NCBI GenBank assembly: GCA_016787895.1
Contig: JAEUTN010000012.1
Location: 110,782-174,781 of the forward strand
Source of the DNA: Bacteroidia bacterium
GTDB taxonomy: Bacteria > Bacteroidota > Bacteroidia > B-17B0 > Aurantibacillaceae
DNA: 64,000 bases
Reading direction: 5' to 3'
The position numbers and the translations under genes were made by a program. Shown one piece after another: positions 24,894 through 34,124 of the stretch. How positions within the stretch are numbered: the stretch's first letter is position 1; each line of letters opens with the position of its first letter. The notes beneath the pieces are model-generated. The model saw only the letters and a list, made by a program, of their open reading frames with translations, ran no database searches and was not told the origin of the DNA.

Positions 24894-26507
24894 TTATTGT
24901 TCTAAAAAGTGTTTCGAATAATTCACCTGCATAAGGTCCAGCATTTTGATTCTGCGTTTTAATCGCATTAAAAAATTGCTTCGGTTTTTCCGTTCCGGCA
25001 TCGTCCATAGCACTTCTGAAAGCGCGCACATTCTTGGCACAGCCATATATTCCACATGTTTGGGGTTCAGGATGTATTCGGTCCAAACGTTTCCCTGAGC
25101 ACCCAGAATGTACTTTTGCTCAGAAACACTTAGTTCCTTTGGCACAGGTTCAAATGCATACACAGAGTCCAGTGGATTATACCCTCCAATGGCCAAAGGT
25201 TCATTCGCCACGGGTTGGTATTGATAGTGGTCGAAATAACAGGGCTTACCGGGACTCATCACCACCTGGTGTTTTAACTTAGCGGCTGCAATACCACCGG
25301 AAGTGCCCCGCCAACTCATAACCGTGGCTTTAGGAGCAAGCCCCCCTTCCAGAATTTCATCCCATCCAATCATTTTTTTTCCTTTCGAATTAAGGAATTT
25401 TTCGATGCGTTTCACAAAATAACTCTGAAGTTCATGTTCATCTTTCAGGTGTTCATCACGCAGTCGTTTCTGGCAGTGCCTGCATTCTTTCCAATTGAGT
25501 TTCGGGCATTCATCACCACCAATGTGAATGTACTCGCCGGGGAAAAGGGCTAGCACCTCTTGTAAAACCTGTTCCAAAAAATCAAAAACAGAATCTTTCG
25601 TACAAAACACATCGTTAAAAACGCCCCAGGCTTTTTCGACCTGAATTTGCCTGCCGGTGCAGGATAAGAAAGGATAGGCAGCAATAGCCGCAACAGCGTG
25701 TCCGGGCATTTCAATTTCAGGTACAACCACAATGTGCCTTTGCGCGGCATAGTTCACCACTTCCCGAATTTCATCCTGGGTATAAAATCCTCCATACCGT
25801 AAGGTGTCGAAGTTTTGATCGGCATAAGCCCCAAGCATGCTGCCCTTTCTCCATGCGCCCACCCGGGTTAGCATGGGAAATTTTTTTATTTCAATTCTCC
25901 ACCCCTGATCGTCTGTCAGATGCCAATGAAAGGTATTCAATTTATACATCGCCAACAGATCAATGTACCTTTTTATAAAATCGAGTGGGAAAAAATGCCT
26001 GCAAACATCGAGATGCATCCCCCTCCATTTAAAACGAGGGGCATCTTTCACCTTCATGCAGGGCAAAGCAAATGAACCAGAAGGATTCCGGGAAGCAGCC
26101 ATGCATTGAACCAAACTTTGTATGCCGTAGAAAAAACCCGCACCATCCTTTCGGGCTGATATTTCTATGCCCTCCGGCGCAATGTTGAGTTCATAAGCCT
26201 CACGGTCCATGCTGGTATCTGCCGCCTCACTAAAACGGATAGTGCCCGGCTTATATGTGTTTACCTGAGACAAGTTCAGGTTGAACTGGATGTTTAATAT
26301 GTCCCGGAGGTAGTCCACATCGCCTTGAGACAAAACGTTGCCGGTAAACCATCCTGTTGAATTGGATAAATTAAATACCCCGCTTATTTTTTCGGTGACA
26401 GCAGGTTGGGGAATAAAAACAGTATCGTAAGGCTGAATTTGTGCGGATAGAACGAAGGATAAAAACACAAAACAAAACTGAAAACGTATACCTTTTTTCT
26501 TCCTCAT
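24894..26507 (-). CDS. GH20 family beta-N-acetylhexosaminidase
   Basis: Exported exo-hexosaminidase releasing terminal GlcNAc or GalNAc by substrate-assisted catalysis. The ATG at 26507 gives a signal peptide (MRKKKGIRFQFCFVFLSFVL) and a 537-residue protein; an upstream ATG at 26570 is less likely. A GH20b domain precedes the barrel, which begins RGMHLDVCRHFFPLDF, then HWHLTDDQGWR, and the Asp-Glu catalytic pair in HIGGDECPK (about 331). It adjoins the glycosylasparaginase gene with one base between, and could split the core GlcNAc-GlcNAc link to yield the GlcNAc-Asn substrate of its neighbour. Confidence 0.93.
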   Translation of the reverse strand: MRKKKGIRFQFCFVFLSFVLSAQIQPYDTVFIPQPAVTEKISGVFNLSNSTGWFTGNVLSQGDVDYLRDILNIQFNLNLSQVNTYKPGTIRFSEAADTSMDREAYELNIAPEGIEISARKDGAGFFYGIQSLVQCMAASRNPSGSFALPCMKVKDAPRFKWRGMHLDVCRHFFPLDFIKRYIDLLAMYKLNTFHWHLTDDQGWRIEIKKFPMLTRVGAWRKGSMLGAYADQNFDTLRYGGFYTQDEIREVVNYAAQRHIVVVPEIEMPGHAVAAIAAYPFLSCTGRQIQVEKAWGVFNDVFCTKDSVFDFLEQVLQEVLALFPGEYIHIGGDECPKLNWKECRHCQKRLRDEHLKDEHELQSYFVKRIEKFLNSKGKKMIGWDEILEGGLAPKATVMSWRGTSGGIAAAKLKHQVVMSPGKPCYFDHYQYQPVANEPLAIGGYNPLDSVYAFEPVPKELSVSEQKYILGAQGNVWTEYILNPKHVEYMAVPRMCALSEVLWTMPERKNRSNFLMRLKRRIKMLDLMQVNYSKHFLEQ

Positions 26508-26575
26508 GATGTTTTGTGTTTTTTTATTTCCACTGATTGATAATTTTCCAGAGAAGTATAGCATGTGCACCTCCC

Positions 26576-27994
26576 TTAGTGATTTTCACTCACCTCCTCC
26601 AGTTTCACCCCTTGCTGTTTCAAAAGTTGCGTGGCTTTCCAACCGTAGTAAGCCAGATAAATAAAACAAACGATGCCTACCAGGTAGCTGGCCCTTATGC
26701 CCAGCAATCCGGGATCGGACAGCCAGCCCTGGAACCATGACACCAATCCTCCGCCCATAATCATCATAATAAGGTAACTGGAAGCCTGGTTGGTAAATTT
26801 TCCAAGACCTGAAATGGCCAATGTAAAAATACATGGCCAAAGGGTGGAGCAAAATAAACCCACGCTGATAAAGGCGTAAACACTGATTAATCCTGTGCTT
26901 AACATACCAACTGCCAAAGCAGCGATACCACATAAAGAAAATATAAGCAATTGTTTTCCGGGGTGCCCTTTGGACATTAATTCAGCTCCAATTAATAACA
27001 GAATCACAAAGGCGTAGGGATAAAACACAGTTAAATCTGTGCCCGCTATGGCGTTCACCAAAAGAAAAACGGCGAATGCGAGATAAGGCATGATAAAACG
27101 AAACACACTTTTGATTTTTCCCTGAATATCAAAGGCTCCTGCCGATGAGGTCCAGCGTCCGATCATTAAGCTGGCCCAGAAGAGGGAAATGTATGGCGCA
27201 GCCTGTGCAGTTTCAATACCTGAATGTTGACGCATTAGTTCCGGCAGATTGGATGCCGTGGAAACCTCAACCCCTACGTAGAGAAAGATGGCTATCATGC
27301 CCAACACAAGTTGAGGAAATTGAAGTGCGCCAAATTGTTTGTTTTCTTTATTCTCCTCCGATACATTTTCACTGCGATTTGGAAGAGAGGATAGTTTGAA
27401 TAAAATGGCCACCAACAAAAAAGCTACGCCAAGAATGAGATAGGGCGTTTTAACCGACTCCACACTTTCAAGCTTAACACCGGGGGCAAAACTTCCGAAA
27501 ATAGCGAACCCAACTACCAGCGGACCGATGGTGGTGCCAATGTTATTGATACCTCCGGCCAGGCTCAATCGTTGAGAGGCCTTCGAAGGATCGCCCATCA
27601 CAATGGCCAAAGGGTTGGCGGCGGTTTGCTGTAAAGAAAAACCAAGGGCGACAATAAACAAACCGCTGATCATCCAACCGAAAGAAACATAAGCCGCGGC
27701 AGGGATAAACAAAAGTGTGCCCGCAGCTGAAACGCAAAGCCCCAGTGAAATCCCGTTTTTATAGCCGATTTTATTGAGAATATCCCCACCGAACCAGCGC
27801 GACAAAAGCAAATACAGGATAGAGCCTACGGTATACGCCACATAAAAGGCCACAGAGATCAACTGGCTTTGCCACTGCTCCATTTGCAGTTTTTCCTTAA
27901 ACACAGGAATCAAAATATCGTTGCTGGCGGCGACAAAGCCCCAGAAAAAAAACACTGAAATCAGTGTGATAAAAGCGCTACGGTTGTTTTGCAT
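26576..27994 (-). CDS. FucP-type MFS sugar transporter
   Basis: A 472-residue, 12-helix inner-membrane sugar:proton symporter of the FHS (FucP/GluP/NagP) branch of the MFS. Diagnostic segments are FFFWGFVAASNDILIPVFK at helix 1, the GFSLQQTAANPLAIVMGDP loop and GGINNIGTTIGPLVVG at helix 5. Heading an operon of N-glycan hydrolases, it probably imports the released monosaccharide, GlcNAc or mannose; which one cannot be read from sequence. It is the first gene of the minus-strand operon 17752-27994. Confidence 0.88.
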   Translation of the reverse strand: MQNNRSAFITLISVFFFWGFVAASNDILIPVFKEKLQMEQWQSQLISVAFYVAYTVGSILYLLLSRWFGGDILNKIGYKNGISLGLCVSAAGTLLFIPAAAYVSFGWMISGLFIVALGFSLQQTAANPLAIVMGDPSKASQRLSLAGGINNIGTTIGPLVVGFAIFGSFAPGVKLESVESVKTPYLILGVAFLLVAILFKLSSLPNRSENVSEENKENKQFGALQFPQLVLGMIAIFLYVGVEVSTASNLPELMRQHSGIETAQAAPYISLFWASLMIGRWTSSAGAFDIQGKIKSVFRFIMPYLAFAVFLLVNAIAGTDLTVFYPYAFVILLLIGAELMSKGHPGKQLLIFSLCGIAALAVGMLSTGLISVYAFISVGLFCSTLWPCIFTLAISGLGKFTNQASSYLIMMIMGGGLVSWFQGWLSDPGLLGIRASYLVGIVCFIYLAYYGWKATQLLKQQGVKLEEVSENH

Positions 27995-28002
27995 ATATTT
28001 TC

Positions 28003-28010
28003 CGAATGTA
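28003..28010 (-). promoter_or_regulatory. candidate promoter of the N-glycan operon (TACATTCG)
   Basis: CGAATGTA on the plus strand reads TACATTCG on the minus strand, one base off TAnnTTTG, and lies 8 bases before the transporter ATG. The resulting leader would be almost absent. A T-rich stretch upstream offers weak -33 candidates. Confidence 0.3.
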
Positions 28011-28088
28011 TTGCAATTCCCTCAAAAAAACCAAGCTTTCCGCTCTGCATCTCCGGCTTGTTTATAATTATGTAATTTCGCCTTTACT

Positions 28089-28988
28089 ATGAGCGCCATA
28101 CACGTTTTATCACCTAAAAATTTTAAGGATTACGAACTCATTGATTGCGGGGACTTCGAAAAACTGGAACGGTTCGGAAAATATGTCACCATTCGTCCCG
28201 AGCCACAAGCCATATGGCCCAAAGTGTTCAACGCCAAGGATTGGGAGAAAGAAGCGCATGTGAAATTTATTGCCCGAAGTTCGAGCAGCGGGGAGTGGAA
28301 AAAACTGAAAACCATGCCCGACCAGTGGGAAATTGCCTATAATGCGCAGTTGGCCGGAGGCAGCAAACAGGCTGAATTAAAATTCAGATTAGGTCTTACC
28401 GCTTTTAAACACGTGGGTGTTTTTCCTGAACAGGCCGTCAATTGGGATAAGATTTACAGCTTTTTGTACACTCTTGAAAAACCCAAATTTTTAAACCTGT
28501 TTGCTTACACCGGTGGCGCCTCTTTGGCAGCCAGAGCGGCGGGAGCGGACGTAACGCATGTTGACAGTATTAAACAGGTACTCACCTGGGCCAATGAAAA
28601 CATGCAAAAATCGGGTTTGGATAACATCCGCTGGATGCTGGACGATGCCTTGAAATTTGTAAAAAAAGAACAACGCAGGGGCAACTTTTACCAGGGCATC
28701 ATTTTGGATCCCCCATCCTATGGCCATGGTCCCGCCGGTGAAAAATGGAAACTGGAGGAAAACATCGCTGACATGATGCAAAGTGTGTTGCAGATTCTTG
28801 ACCCCGAAAAACATTTGTTGATTCTCAACGCTTATTCCCTGGGCTTTTCGGCTCTTGTGCCTGAAAATTTGCTTCAGGGTTATGCCAAAAAACACAAATC
28901 CACTTTAGAGATTGGCGAACTTTGTTTGCCTTCCAAAAGCGGAATGCGTTTGCCCCTTGGGGTTTGGGGTAGTTTAAGGAAAGTGTAA
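28089..28988 (+). CDS. class I SAM-dependent methyltransferase, RlmI/RlmK-like
   Basis: A 299-residue methyltransferase resembling the catalytic half of the 23S rRNA methyltransferases RlmI and RlmK (Methyltrans_SAM family). Motif I region LFAYTGGASLAARAAGADV with the following acidic residue in THVDSIKQVL, then the DPPSYGHGP motif IV. An N-terminal beta domain of about 90 residues precedes it. The usual PUA domain of RlmI is not visible. RNA is the likely substrate; the position is not assignable. It is divergent from the N-glycan operon and probably monocistronic. Confidence 0.78.
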   Translation: MSAIHVLSPKNFKDYELIDCGDFEKLERFGKYVTIRPEPQAIWPKVFNAKDWEKEAHVKFIARSSSSGEWKKLKTMPDQWEIAYNAQLAGGSKQAELKFRLGLTAFKHVGVFPEQAVNWDKIYSFLYTLEKPKFLNLFAYTGGASLAARAAGADVTHVDSIKQVLTWANENMQKSGLDNIRWMLDDALKFVKKEQRRGNFYQGIILDPPSYGHGPAGEKWKLEENIADMMQSVLQILDPEKHLLILNAYSLGFSALVPENLLQGYAKKHKSTLEIGELCLPSKSGMRLPLGVWGSLRKV

Positions 28989-29042
28989 ATCCTGGGGTGG
29001 TGAGTAACAATTTTGTTACCTTAGATATCAAAATCACTAGCC

Positions 29043-30206
29043 ATGAAAACACTAAGACTCCTCTCCCTTATTTGTTTTGTGCTTAGTACCACAAAACTGG
29101 ATGCCCAGAACCCGTTCACCGGAAAACCCATGTACAATGTTTACACCACACGGGGTGGACAAGCCCTGGGCAGTTTTACAATTGAACTCTTTCCCAACAT
29201 TGCTCCCCTGCACTGCAAAAATTTTGACTCTCTGGTAACTGCTCATTTTTACGATTCAACAGCCTTTCACCGATGTATACCGGGCTTTGTAATACAAGGT
29301 GGCGGTTTCTATTCCAAAAACGGACCCATGAACATGTGGGGCCAAAATGATCCAAGTCAGACAAACGTGCCCGCCGAATTCTCGGTGGCGCAACACAAAC
29401 GCGGTGCCATTAATGCCGCCAGACTGGCCAACAACATCAACAGCGCCACTTCCCAATGGTGTGTAATGACTGCCAATAATTTTTTTCTGGATGGTAATTA
29501 CACGGTTTACGGAAGAGTGCTCAAAGGCATGAACTGGGTGGACACTATTGTGAACACCCCAAAACTCCAGCCTCCACCTTCCACCTATTCAAGCATGCCG
29601 TTACAAAAGATTGAAATGTTTATCACCGCCATCGGATCAAACGACAGCATCCCCCAAAAACTTCAACTGGTTGCTCCGGCTAATCACACAGTAGGTATCG
29701 ACTCCAACATTAACCTTCAGTTAAAATGGAATGCGGTGAGTGATGGTATCATATACCAGGTACTGGTTTCAAGAGATTCCACCTTTAACAGTGATACCCT
29801 GCAGTTAAGCCAAAGTGCGAATGCCTATTTTTATTGTGCCCAGCGCAAAGGTAATACCAGATACTTCTGGCGAGCCCGTGTAAACAATGGGGGGCATTAC
29901 AGTCCATGGTCCGATACCTGGGATTTTCACACAAAAGGAGAAACAACAGGATTGAACCAGCAAAGCTCAGGTCATACAGCGATTACTGTCTTTCCAAATC
30001 CATCGAACGCTTATTTCAAAATCGAAAATTTAACAGAAGGAAGCCGTATAGAACTCTATTCTCTGAAAGGTGAGTTGTTGTTATCTCAAAAAGTAAGCAG
30101 CAAAGAACATCTGCTTAACCTCTCCGATAAAAGCAAGGGTGTTTATTTATTACGGATAAACCTGCCGGAAGGAACCGACAAAGAGTTTCAGCTGGTAAAA
30201 GAGTAA
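29043..30206 (+). CDS. secreted cyclophilin with T9SS sorting tail, copy 1 (degenerate active site)
   Basis: A 387-residue protein with a signal peptide (1-21, ending LDAQ), a cyclophilin domain (about 27-205), a fibronectin-like domain (about 215-300, with RYFWRARVNNGG) and a T9SS type A sorting tail starting VFPNPSNA (about 317) and ending in a basic patch. It should be carried across the outer membrane by T9SS. Compared with human CypA the Arg of FHRCIPGF is kept, but Met61 is Val (FVIQGG), Phe113 is Cys (SQWCVM), Trp121 is Phe and His126 is Tyr, so prolyl isomerase activity is doubtful. The next gene is a paralogue in tandem. Confidence 0.9.
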   Translation: MKTLRLLSLICFVLSTTKLDAQNPFTGKPMYNVYTTRGGQALGSFTIELFPNIAPLHCKNFDSLVTAHFYDSTAFHRCIPGFVIQGGGFYSKNGPMNMWGQNDPSQTNVPAEFSVAQHKRGAINAARLANNINSATSQWCVMTANNFFLDGNYTVYGRVLKGMNWVDTIVNTPKLQPPPSTYSSMPLQKIEMFITAIGSNDSIPQKLQLVAPANHTVGIDSNINLQLKWNAVSDGIIYQVLVSRDSTFNSDTLQLSQSANAYFYCAQRKGNTRYFWRARVNNGGHYSPWSDTWDFHTKGETTGLNQQSSGHTAITVFPNPSNAYFKIENLTEGSRIELYSLKGELLLSQKVSSKEHLLNLSDKSKGVYLLRINLPEGTDKEFQLVKE

Positions 30207-30407
30207 ACCCTATCATTTACAAACGGATTATTTGGTTCGTTTGTTGAAATTTATGGTGAATGCGTTGCAAGTTTTTTCTGCAGAACGTGCAAGATGCGCT
30301 TTGAACTTTATAGCCAAATACGTTAAAATACGGTGATAAATATCTTCTCCGGGCTAAACACATAGATTAACTTTATTTTAATACATTTATCAGGTAAACA
30401 TCACGTC

Positions 30408-31568
30408 ATGAAATCAATTAACTACTTTACTCCGCTTTTTTTGATCTTACTGAGTTTTCATTTGCAGGCCCAAACCCAATTCACCGGCAAACCCATGTAC
30501 CAGATTACCACAACGCGCGGAGGAAATCCTTTGGGCAGTTTTACGGTGGAATTGTTCCCCAACATTGCACCTAAACACGTGAGGAATTTTGATTCTCTGG
30601 TAAGTCAGAATTTTTACGACAGCACGGCTTTTCACCGTTGTATTCCCGGTTTTATGATACAAGGCGGAGATCCTAACTCCCGCAGCGGCCCCATCAACAC
30701 CTGGGGCTATGGCCAGGCCAGTCAACCTACTGTACCGGCTGAATTCAGCGTAGCCAGACACCTGAGAGGCATCTTATCCGCTGCCCGTAAACCCAACCCG
30801 CTTATCAACAGCGCCACATCACAATTTTTTATTTGTGTGGCCACGGCCTCTAATCTCGATGGACAATATTCAGTTTATGGGCGCGTAACAAAAGGCATGA
30901 ACTACGTTGACACGATTGTGCTTACACCAAAAATGACCAATCCCGGCTACACCAACATGCCCTTACAAAAAATTGAGATGTTCATCAATTACATCGGTTC
31001 CAACGACACGATTCCCAATGCACCAACTTTGAGTGCTCCTGCCAATCATACGGTTGGCATTGATTCAGCCATTAACCTGCAACTGAAGTGGAATGCCGTA
31101 AGCGATGCCATCATCTATCAAATTCACCTCTCTACCGATTCTACCTTTGTAAACGACACCGTATTGTTCTCCAACAGTGCTCTGCTCATTGCCTACAAAA
31201 ACGGTTTTAAAGGCAATACCCAGTATTTTTGGCGTGTAAGGGCTAACAATGGTGGTCATTACAGCAATTGGTCCGACACCTGGGACTTTCACACCGAGGG
31301 GGAAACCACCGGCCTGAGTCAAAACACGTTCAATTCCAATTCCCTCAGGTACTTCCCCAATCCTGGTAATGCGGTGTTTCAATTCGATAATATTAAGCCA
31401 GGAAGTTTGATGGAAGTGTTCGATAACCGGGGCAATGCGGTGATGCAGGTTCAATGCAAATCCTCTTCTCAAGAACTCGATCTTTCTAAACACGACAAGG
31501 GAGTATATACCGTTCGTCTCAGCGACAAAAATGGAAGGAATCAAAATGTTAAGCTTATCGTTCAGTAA
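30408..31568 (+). CDS. secreted cyclophilin with T9SS sorting tail, copy 2
   Basis: A 386-residue paralogue of the preceding gene with the same architecture: signal peptide (1-21, ending LQAQ), cyclophilin domain, fibronectin-like domain (QYFWRVRANNGGHYSNWSDT) and a C-terminal sorting tail from YFPNPGNA. The active site is better kept than in copy 1: FHRCIPGFMIQGG and SQFFIC match CypA, while Trp121 is Asn and His126 is Tyr. The two genes share long stretches of identical residues (for example APANHTVGIDS and LQLKWNAVSD), so they arose by duplication. A 200-base spacer separates them and suggests separate promoters. Confidence 0.9.
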   Translation: MKSINYFTPLFLILLSFHLQAQTQFTGKPMYQITTTRGGNPLGSFTVELFPNIAPKHVRNFDSLVSQNFYDSTAFHRCIPGFMIQGGDPNSRSGPINTWGYGQASQPTVPAEFSVARHLRGILSAARKPNPLINSATSQFFICVATASNLDGQYSVYGRVTKGMNYVDTIVLTPKMTNPGYTNMPLQKIEMFINYIGSNDTIPNAPTLSAPANHTVGIDSAINLQLKWNAVSDAIIYQIHLSTDSTFVNDTVLFSNSALLIAYKNGFKGNTQYFWRVRANNGGHYSNWSDTWDFHTEGETTGLSQNTFNSNSLRYFPNPGNAVFQFDNIKPGSLMEVFDNRGNAVMQVQCKSSSQELDLSKHDKGVYTVRLSDKNGRNQNVKLIVQ

Positions 31569-31599
31569 ACTTAGAGGCAATTCAATTGTTCAACTGTGA

Positions 31600-33567
31600 A
31601 TGCAAAGTCAACTGTTCTGCTCCAGTATTAGTTATCTGAACTTCATTCGAAATTCCCTTATCCCAGGCCGGGTAAAAAACCTCCTGTTTATATTCCTGAT
31701 TAGTTCGTTGAGCTTAAGCGCTTCAAGGGGGAAAGCCTTACTCGATTCGGCAGAAAAACACAGCCTTAGAAAAGAATATAAAAAAGCCATTCAATGCACT
31801 AAAATCTACCTTAAGGAAAATCCTTTGGGAAAACAACCTGAGGCACATTTTAGTCTGTCCCGCTATTTTTCACTACAGGGTCAAACCGAAGAGGCCGTGT
31901 TTGAGTTGCAAGCTGCTTTTAAAGACGGGTTTTCGGCTTATGCGCTTTTGTTGAACCACCCCGACCTTGATCAGCTAAGGCGATCTGTATATTGGACTTA
32001 CCTGCTTACTGAATTTCAAAACATCTATCACAACAATGCCTATTTCTATTGGGGCATTTACGCCGGCATTTTGTTCATCATTTTGGTGTACAACCTGATG
32101 TTGTATGTTTCAACGAAGGACTTCACCTTTGTTTACAGCGCTTTGCTCCTGCTCTTTTCCTGGCATTACGAAATGTTCAGGAATGAGGAATTTGGCCTCT
32201 TTATGTTCAGCAATTTAACCGGCTGGACCTATTGTTCTGGTTTGCTTAACCCGGTTAATTTTTTTATCAGCCTGGCTGCATTAAGTCTCACGTTTTACCT
32301 TCAATCCTTGTTGCGCCTCAGAGAACTTTTGCCTGTTTTGCACAAACTACTGAATGTTTTGGCAATTGTGTTTACGCTATTCGCCTTGTTATCCGGTTTC
32401 AGTAAAATTCAAGCCAACGCCCTTATTTTTCTTACCGTTTCGATTACCCTCCTCTTTTATTTTGTGGTTGGTATTGTCAGCTGGAGCAAGGGTTACCGTC
32501 CGGCGCGCTTTTTTGTTATTGCCGACATTGTGTTTATTATCTGTGTCCTCTCCATCCTGTTCAATTATTTCGGAATTGTAGACTCGGTGCTGGAGGTCGG
32601 TCAATTCAAAGCCCGGCACATTGGTTTGATCAGCTTTTTCGGGCTCATCACTTTAGCCACCGGAGATAAGATCATCACCCTGCAAAAAGAAAAAGAACTG
32701 GCCCAGGAAAAAGCTCTTGAGGTATTGGAGCAAAAAGTAAAAGAACGTACCAGCGAAGTGGTTCAGCAAAAACAATTGGTTGAAGAAAAACAAAAAGAGA
32801 TTCTGGAAAGCATCTCCTACGCCAAACGTTTGCAGGAAGCCATCTTGCCCCCGGAAGAATTTATTAGCAGAGAAATTCCCGATAATTTTATTTTATACAT
32901 GCCTAAAGATCTGGTGGCAGGCGATTTTTACTGGTCCGAAAAACTGAACGATGTGTTTCTGATAGCAGCTGCCGACAGCACTGGTCATGGCGTTCCCGGA
33001 GCCATGGTATCGGTGGTGTGTTCCAATGCTCTGAACCGGGCGGTTAAGGAATTTAAACTCAGTGAGCCCGGAAAAATACTGGACAAGACCCGCGAACTGG
33101 TTGTTGAAACTTTTGTGAGAACAGATTCTTCCGGAGAAAAAAGTTACAGCGAGGTGAAAGATGGAATGGACATTTCTTTACTCGCCATCGATAAAAAAAA
33201 CAAAAAAGTACTCTGGAGCGGAGCCAACAATCCTTTATGGTACCTTGATGGTGCTGGAATGCTGCAGGAAATCAAAGCGGATAAACAAGCCATTGGTAAA
33301 ACCGATCAAACCAAAAACTTTACAACCCACAGCATAACTTATGCTGAAGGAAGTGTGTTTTATCTTTTCACAGATGGTTTTGCTGATCAGTTCGGTGGGC
33401 CAAAAGGAAAAAAATTCAAGTACAAACCCATGTTCGATTTACTTCAAAACATCAGCCAAAACCCGATTGCTGAGCAATCCAAAAGGATAGTATCCGCCTT
33501 TTTTAAATGGAAGGGGGAGCTGGAACAAGTGGATGACGTTTGTATTATTGGCATTAAACTACCTTAA
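31600..33567 (+). CDS. membrane-bound SpoIIE family serine phosphatase
   Basis: A 655-residue sensor phosphatase. After an N-terminal hydrophobic segment (about 26-42) there is a helical TPR-like periplasmic region, a seven-helix membrane block (about 145-360), a coiled coil (about 365-415) and a PP2C/SpoIIE domain (about 425-655). Metal-binding motifs are present: LVAGDFYWSE, ADSTGHGVPGAMVS, DGMDISLLAID and FTDGFADQFGG. Such proteins dephosphorylate anti-sigma-antagonist or SiaC-type partners in response to an external signal. A SiaC-like protein is encoded 13 kb away at 46853. It lies 31 bases after the second cyclophilin gene and 9 before a DinB-family gene. Confidence 0.85.
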   Translation: MQSQLFCSSISYLNFIRNSLIPGRVKNLLFIFLISSLSLSASRGKALLDSAEKHSLRKEYKKAIQCTKIYLKENPLGKQPEAHFSLSRYFSLQGQTEEAVFELQAAFKDGFSAYALLLNHPDLDQLRRSVYWTYLLTEFQNIYHNNAYFYWGIYAGILFIILVYNLMLYVSTKDFTFVYSALLLLFSWHYEMFRNEEFGLFMFSNLTGWTYCSGLLNPVNFFISLAALSLTFYLQSLLRLRELLPVLHKLLNVLAIVFTLFALLSGFSKIQANALIFLTVSITLLFYFVVGIVSWSKGYRPARFFVIADIVFIICVLSILFNYFGIVDSVLEVGQFKARHIGLISFFGLITLATGDKIITLQKEKELAQEKALEVLEQKVKERTSEVVQQKQLVEEKQKEILESISYAKRLQEAILPPEEFISREIPDNFILYMPKDLVAGDFYWSEKLNDVFLIAAADSTGHGVPGAMVSVVCSNALNRAVKEFKLSEPGKILDKTRELVVETFVRTDSSGEKSYSEVKDGMDISLLAIDKKNKKVLWSGANNPLWYLDGAGMLQEIKADKQAIGKTDQTKNFTTHSITYAEGSVFYLFTDGFADQFGGPKGKKFKYKPMFDLLQNISQNPIAEQSKRIVSAFFKWKGELEQVDDVCIIGIKLP

Positions 33568-33576
33568 TTCAGTTTT

Positions 33577-34107
33577 ATGGATTTAGAAACTTTAAAATAC
33601 CCCATCGGTACTTTCAAAAAACCGGAACACTTCGATGCGTCGCAGATTCATGCTTACCTGCAAACCATCATCGACTTTCCACATTTACTGCAAAAAGAAG
33701 TCGGTTTGTTATCCGATGAACAGCTGGATACTCCTTACCGCCCCGAGGGCTGGAGCATTCGGCAAGTGGTACACCACTGTGCCGACTCACACATGAATGC
33801 CTTTATTCGCTTTAAACTTGCGCTTACAGAAGAAAAACCCACCATTCGTCCCTATCAGGAAGCTTTATGGGCCAGGTTGGCCGACAGTCGGATGCCGGTC
33901 TCAGCCTCCTTAAAACTGATTGAAGGATTACACCAACGTATGGCGGAACTCTGGAAAAACCTTTCGGACACCGATCTTCAAAAACGGTATGTTCATCCTC
34001 AATACCAAACTGAATATAGTTTAGCGGAGGCCATGGCTTTATACGACTGGCACTCCAGGCACCATTTGGCACACATCACTGGTTTGAAAAAGCAAAAAGG
34101 CTGGTAG
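33577..34107 (+). CDS. YfiT-like bacillithiol transferase / DinB family protein
   Basis: A 176-residue four-helix-bundle metalloprotein of the YfiT/DinB family. The N-terminal LKYPIGTFKKPEHF and the His residues in VVHHCADSHMNAFIRFK and WHSRHHLAHI match YfiT, giving the three-His metal site. Homologues transfer bacillithiol to, or hydrolyse, electrophiles. The window also encodes bacillithiol synthase BshA (47681-48817), so the thiol substrate should exist in this cell. Nine bases after the SpoIIE phosphatase gene and 17 before the AlkB-like gene, so probably in the same transcript. Confidence 0.85.
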   Translation: MDLETLKYPIGTFKKPEHFDASQIHAYLQTIIDFPHLLQKEVGLLSDEQLDTPYRPEGWSIRQVVHHCADSHMNAFIRFKLALTEEKPTIRPYQEALWARLADSRMPVSASLKLIEGLHQRMAELWKNLSDTDLQKRYVHPQYQTEYSLAEAMALYDWHSRHHLAHITGLKKQKGW

Positions 34108-34124
34108 AAATGGCATGAGATAAA

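Noticed and set aside
30219..30244. Hairpin ACAAACG/CGTTTGT after the first cyclophilin gene
   Set aside because: Seven-base arms with a 12-base loop and no T-run on either strand; not convincing as a terminator.
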